In this document: one piece after another, positions 28,496 through 30,225 of the stretch
Layout of the letters: each line of letters begins with the position of its first letter
How positions within the stretch are numbered: position 1 is the stretch's first letter
Assembly (NCBI GenBank): GCA_013115135.1
Contig: JABANP010000594.1
Location: forward strand, 1-30,225
Direction of reading: 5' to 3'
Length of the DNA: 30,225 bases
Origin: Perkinsus olseni
Taxonomy: Eukaryota > Perkinsozoa > Perkinsida > Perkinsidae
The notes under the pieces: generated by a model
What the model saw: the letters and a program-made list of their open reading frames with translations, nothing else
Told to the model about the DNA's origin: nothing
The model's database searches: none
Translations under genes and position numbers: made by a program

Positions 28496-29150
28496 CTAAG
28501 ACTCTGACGCTGTCGGAGGGGGCTCTGAAAGGGGCTCGGAAGTGGGAGGGTGGAACGAGACGAGTAAGGCAGAGCAGTTCGGGACAAGACGACAGTCGCC
28601 AACAGCGCTGCTGGCGTTCGTCATTTTTGTCCAGCTAGAATGCACCGAAGATGTCGAGCTATTTGGGATCTTACGAAGCTCATAGTCGCGAACGAAATTG
28701 ATGACGATCACGTTGACCTAGGGATGGTAGCACAAAATTTCTTCCCTACGCTTGGATAATAGGCAGGCCTTCTCCTGCCAATGATGCTATCATCGACATC
28801 CCCTTCTCCCCAGTAGTATGTATCAGAGGAATCTCGTTTACGCGAGCTGATTGACCTGCAAACAGCTTCACTGCGCCACGAAATTCACAAGGGCTGCCGT
28901 CGACTACCTGGCGCTGCTCCGCGTCGTGATGTCGCCCGTGTACTGCACTTGCGAGGATGATGATATTCGCGAAATATGTTGGCGATTGCCAACTACACTC
29001 GTGCCGCTCCTGTTGGTCTCGCCTCCAGCGCTGCTGCGGTGATAGGCACCAGCGGTCGTCCGGTATGACCGGGTCGATCGGTTGGTTTGATCTCCGCGAT
29101 TCGACTGTATAGACCTGAGTGGGCGAACAGGGGGGATCGCTCATCTCTTC
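28496..29150 (-). CDS. unknown Ser/Arg/Thr/Tyr-rich protein, 5' end unresolved
   Basis: Exons about 29140-28908, 28855-28750 and 28717-28496 join through GT-AG introns of 52 nt (28856-28907, with family B) and 32 nt (28718-28749). The first is low complexity (NRSTRSYRTTAGAYHRSSAG; ISSSSQVQYTGDITTRSSA). The second is acidic then basic and Tyr-rich (DSSDTYYWGEGDVDDS, IIGRRRPAYYPS). The third begins VNVIVINFVRDYELRKIP and ends PLSEPPPTASES at a TAG (28496-28498). The longer open frame covering the first exon in another phase is a shadow; the Ser/Arg frame is the one that joins. No family recognised. An acceptor near 29142 implies an upstream exon I could not place. Confidence 0.5.
28873..28885 (-). 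repeat. family B intron element
   Basis: AATTTCGTGGCGC followed by AGTGA lies in the 52-nt intron 28856-28907 of the minus unknown gene. Intron length and internal position nearly equal those of the CRT-like copy. Confidence 0.85.
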
Positions 29151-29196
29151 GGATTCACTCGAAACTAGATAACTGAATGATTCATCGCCATGACGG

Positions 29197-29251
29197 AAGC
29201 TCTGAGCTTCCGAGCGAAGCTAGGGTTTGGGTTTTTCGACAACCCGAAACC
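29197..29251. repeat. pair of inverted repeats
   Basis: GGAAGCTC-T-GAGCTTCC (about 29195-29211), running into CGAGCGAAGCT, a partial family C match. Then GGGTTTGGGTT facing AACCCGAAACCC (about 29223-29251) around TTTCGAC with one bulged base. Confidence 0.6.
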
Positions 29252-29378
29252 CGAACTCCGCTGGAAGCAGGTGCCACTAGTACTGTGCCGTAGTACTGAT
29301 GCCAGCTACCGAAGGTCTGTTTCCAGCACAGTCAACGATGTATAGATCTGGGCCAGGCCGACTGGCAAACCAGGTCAA

Positions 29379-29747
29379 ATGCAGCCAGGAGGTAGGCAAT
29401 CGATCTCAATGCAACCGAGAGAAAGCGAACTTATTGCGAAGCACTATGTTCTATTGAGAACTAGCCAGAATGAGAGAGAGGCTAAGGTGAAGGGAAGGAC
29501 GCTGTTTTTGGCAGGCGACAAGGCGGTTGAAGAGGAGTATGTCAAAGAGATGATTCTCCCCACCCAAAGGGTACTACTGTGCTCGATCTCGTCGTCTGTT
29601 TGCCAGCTTCTCCTCAAACATCTCCTCGCTCCATTTCCGAGCGTTGACCTGGCTAACTATGCTCCTTACCGAGGCGTTACCTCGAGGACTTGGTGATGCA
29701 ACTGAAGTCGATAGAAAAAACTTAACCAAAAAAAACTAAACTTCAGA
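29379..29747 (+). CDS. possible gene fragment, weak resemblance to a SpoU-type RNA methyltransferase N-terminal region
   Basis: Open frame from about 29379 with charged helical residues (NEREAKVKGRTLFLAGDKAV, EEEYVKEMILPTQR). A GTACTACT donor and acceptor CCAG about 36 nt apart would continue to LLLKHLLAPFPSVDL. Nearby, in another frame, RRYLEDLVMQLKSIEKT stops near 29718. The pattern of a basic segment followed by a short beta strand and helix is reminiscent of the substrate-binding part of SpoU methyltransferases. No knot domain is visible before the window ends, so this is a guess. Strand and coding status are also uncertain. Confidence 0.25.
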
Positions 29748-29749
29748 AA

Positions 29750-30225
29750 GCCTTTTCCGAGAGACGACGAAAAGGATTTTCTCATTTTCTTCGATCCATG
29801 CTCCAACCTCAGATACTACCAGAGTAAGCCTTCGAGGGCTGCATCGTCAACTCTAGATGCACCACGCTGGGCACCGACCAATCAGAATCGTGGCGAGTGA
29901 GCATACCGGCATCGTCTTCCCCTGCTAGATCGCTGCCGCAGCATCCCATTTATGGGGCCAAGTTGAAACTACTGATTATCAAACAGATGAAGCGCCAATG
30001 GATCGATTCGCTTCGGGGTAAGGTGTTCCTTCGCAGCGCTACTCAATCACAGAGTCTGTGATTCTGATTGTGATGTGATGTCTGTGACACAGACAGACCA
30101 GTGGACGTCCCGGTACCCACGGATATCCTTGGGAGGAGAGAACGAACGTTCAATCAATACTTATTATCGAAGGCTTCTATTACCCAGATCAATAGGGCAA
30201 GCATTTGGCCATGAATTTCGGCCTG
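29750..30225. other. right end, unassigned
   Basis: No coding exon I can support. Contains the hairpin AATCACAG-AGT-CTGTGATT (30045-30063) and a second, GTCTGT-GAC-ACAGAC (about 30080-30094), close together. Confidence 0.35.
29800..29813 (-). repeat. possible diverged family A element
   Basis: GTATCTGAGGTTGG on the minus strand, two mismatches from the core, in sequence I could not assign to a gene. Confidence 0.35.

Noticed and set aside
1..30225. CRISPR arrays, bacterial operons, phage or insertion-sequence genes
   Set aside because: No regularly spaced repeats, transposase or integrase motifs were seen, and the gene content is eukaryotic with spliceosomal introns.

Overview
The window is nuclear DNA of a unicellular eukaryote. 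It has no bacterial operon architecture. Long open frames are rare, yet almost every stretch resolves into short exons joined by canonical GT-AG introns. I rebuilt exon chains by hand. Several close exactly in frame: a mitochondrial carrier of 434 aa, SBDS of 307 aa, LSM12 of 206 aa, clathrin light chain of 261 aa, pantothenate synthetase of 331 aa, and the first 842 codons of an ARMC9 homologue. Most introns are 40-55 nt and some only 25-33 nt. Flagellar (ARMC9), endocytic (clathrin, AAGAB, Rab prenylation) and CRT-like transporter genes, high gene density and runs of same-strand genes would suit a small-genome flagellated alveolate such as a perkinsid or syndinian. That assignment is inference.

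Layout. 1-960 holds the 3' part of a plus gene; 1419-1869 a small plus gene; 1953-3270 a minus CRT-like transporter; 3539-4835 a plus Q/N/S/D-rich gene. Then comes a minus run: mitochondrial carrier (4971-7757), C2H2 zinc-finger protein (8097-8906), SBDS (9060-11377) and LSM12 (11687-12726). A plus run follows: clathrin light chain (13449-14502), two unknown genes (to 15536 and 15646-16243) and the ARMC9 homologue (16344-20763). Another minus run follows: two-TM PYGQ-tail protein (20937-21595), PanC (21791-24040), Rab geranylgeranyltransferase alpha (24527-27019), AAGAB/p34-like protein (27254-27871) and an unknown S/R-rich protein (28496-29150). The right end has a weakly supported plus gene.

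The genes do not form one pathway. Clathrin light chain, the AAGAB-like adaptor chaperone and RabGGTase alpha all serve vesicle traffic. SBDS serves ribosome maturation, LSM12 RNA or NAADP-related roles, PanC pantothenate/CoA synthesis, and ARMC9 the cilium.

The most unusual signal is three short sequence families that recur inside introns of unrelated genes. Family A has core GTATCTTAGGTTGA, family B AATTTCGTGGCGC and family C AGCTTCGCTCCGCT. Family A occurs in both orientations relative to the host gene, and A and C occur at both intron ends. This resembles recent intron gain by introner-like elements. One A copy supplies the LSM12 stop codon and one C copy lies in the AAGAB coding frame.
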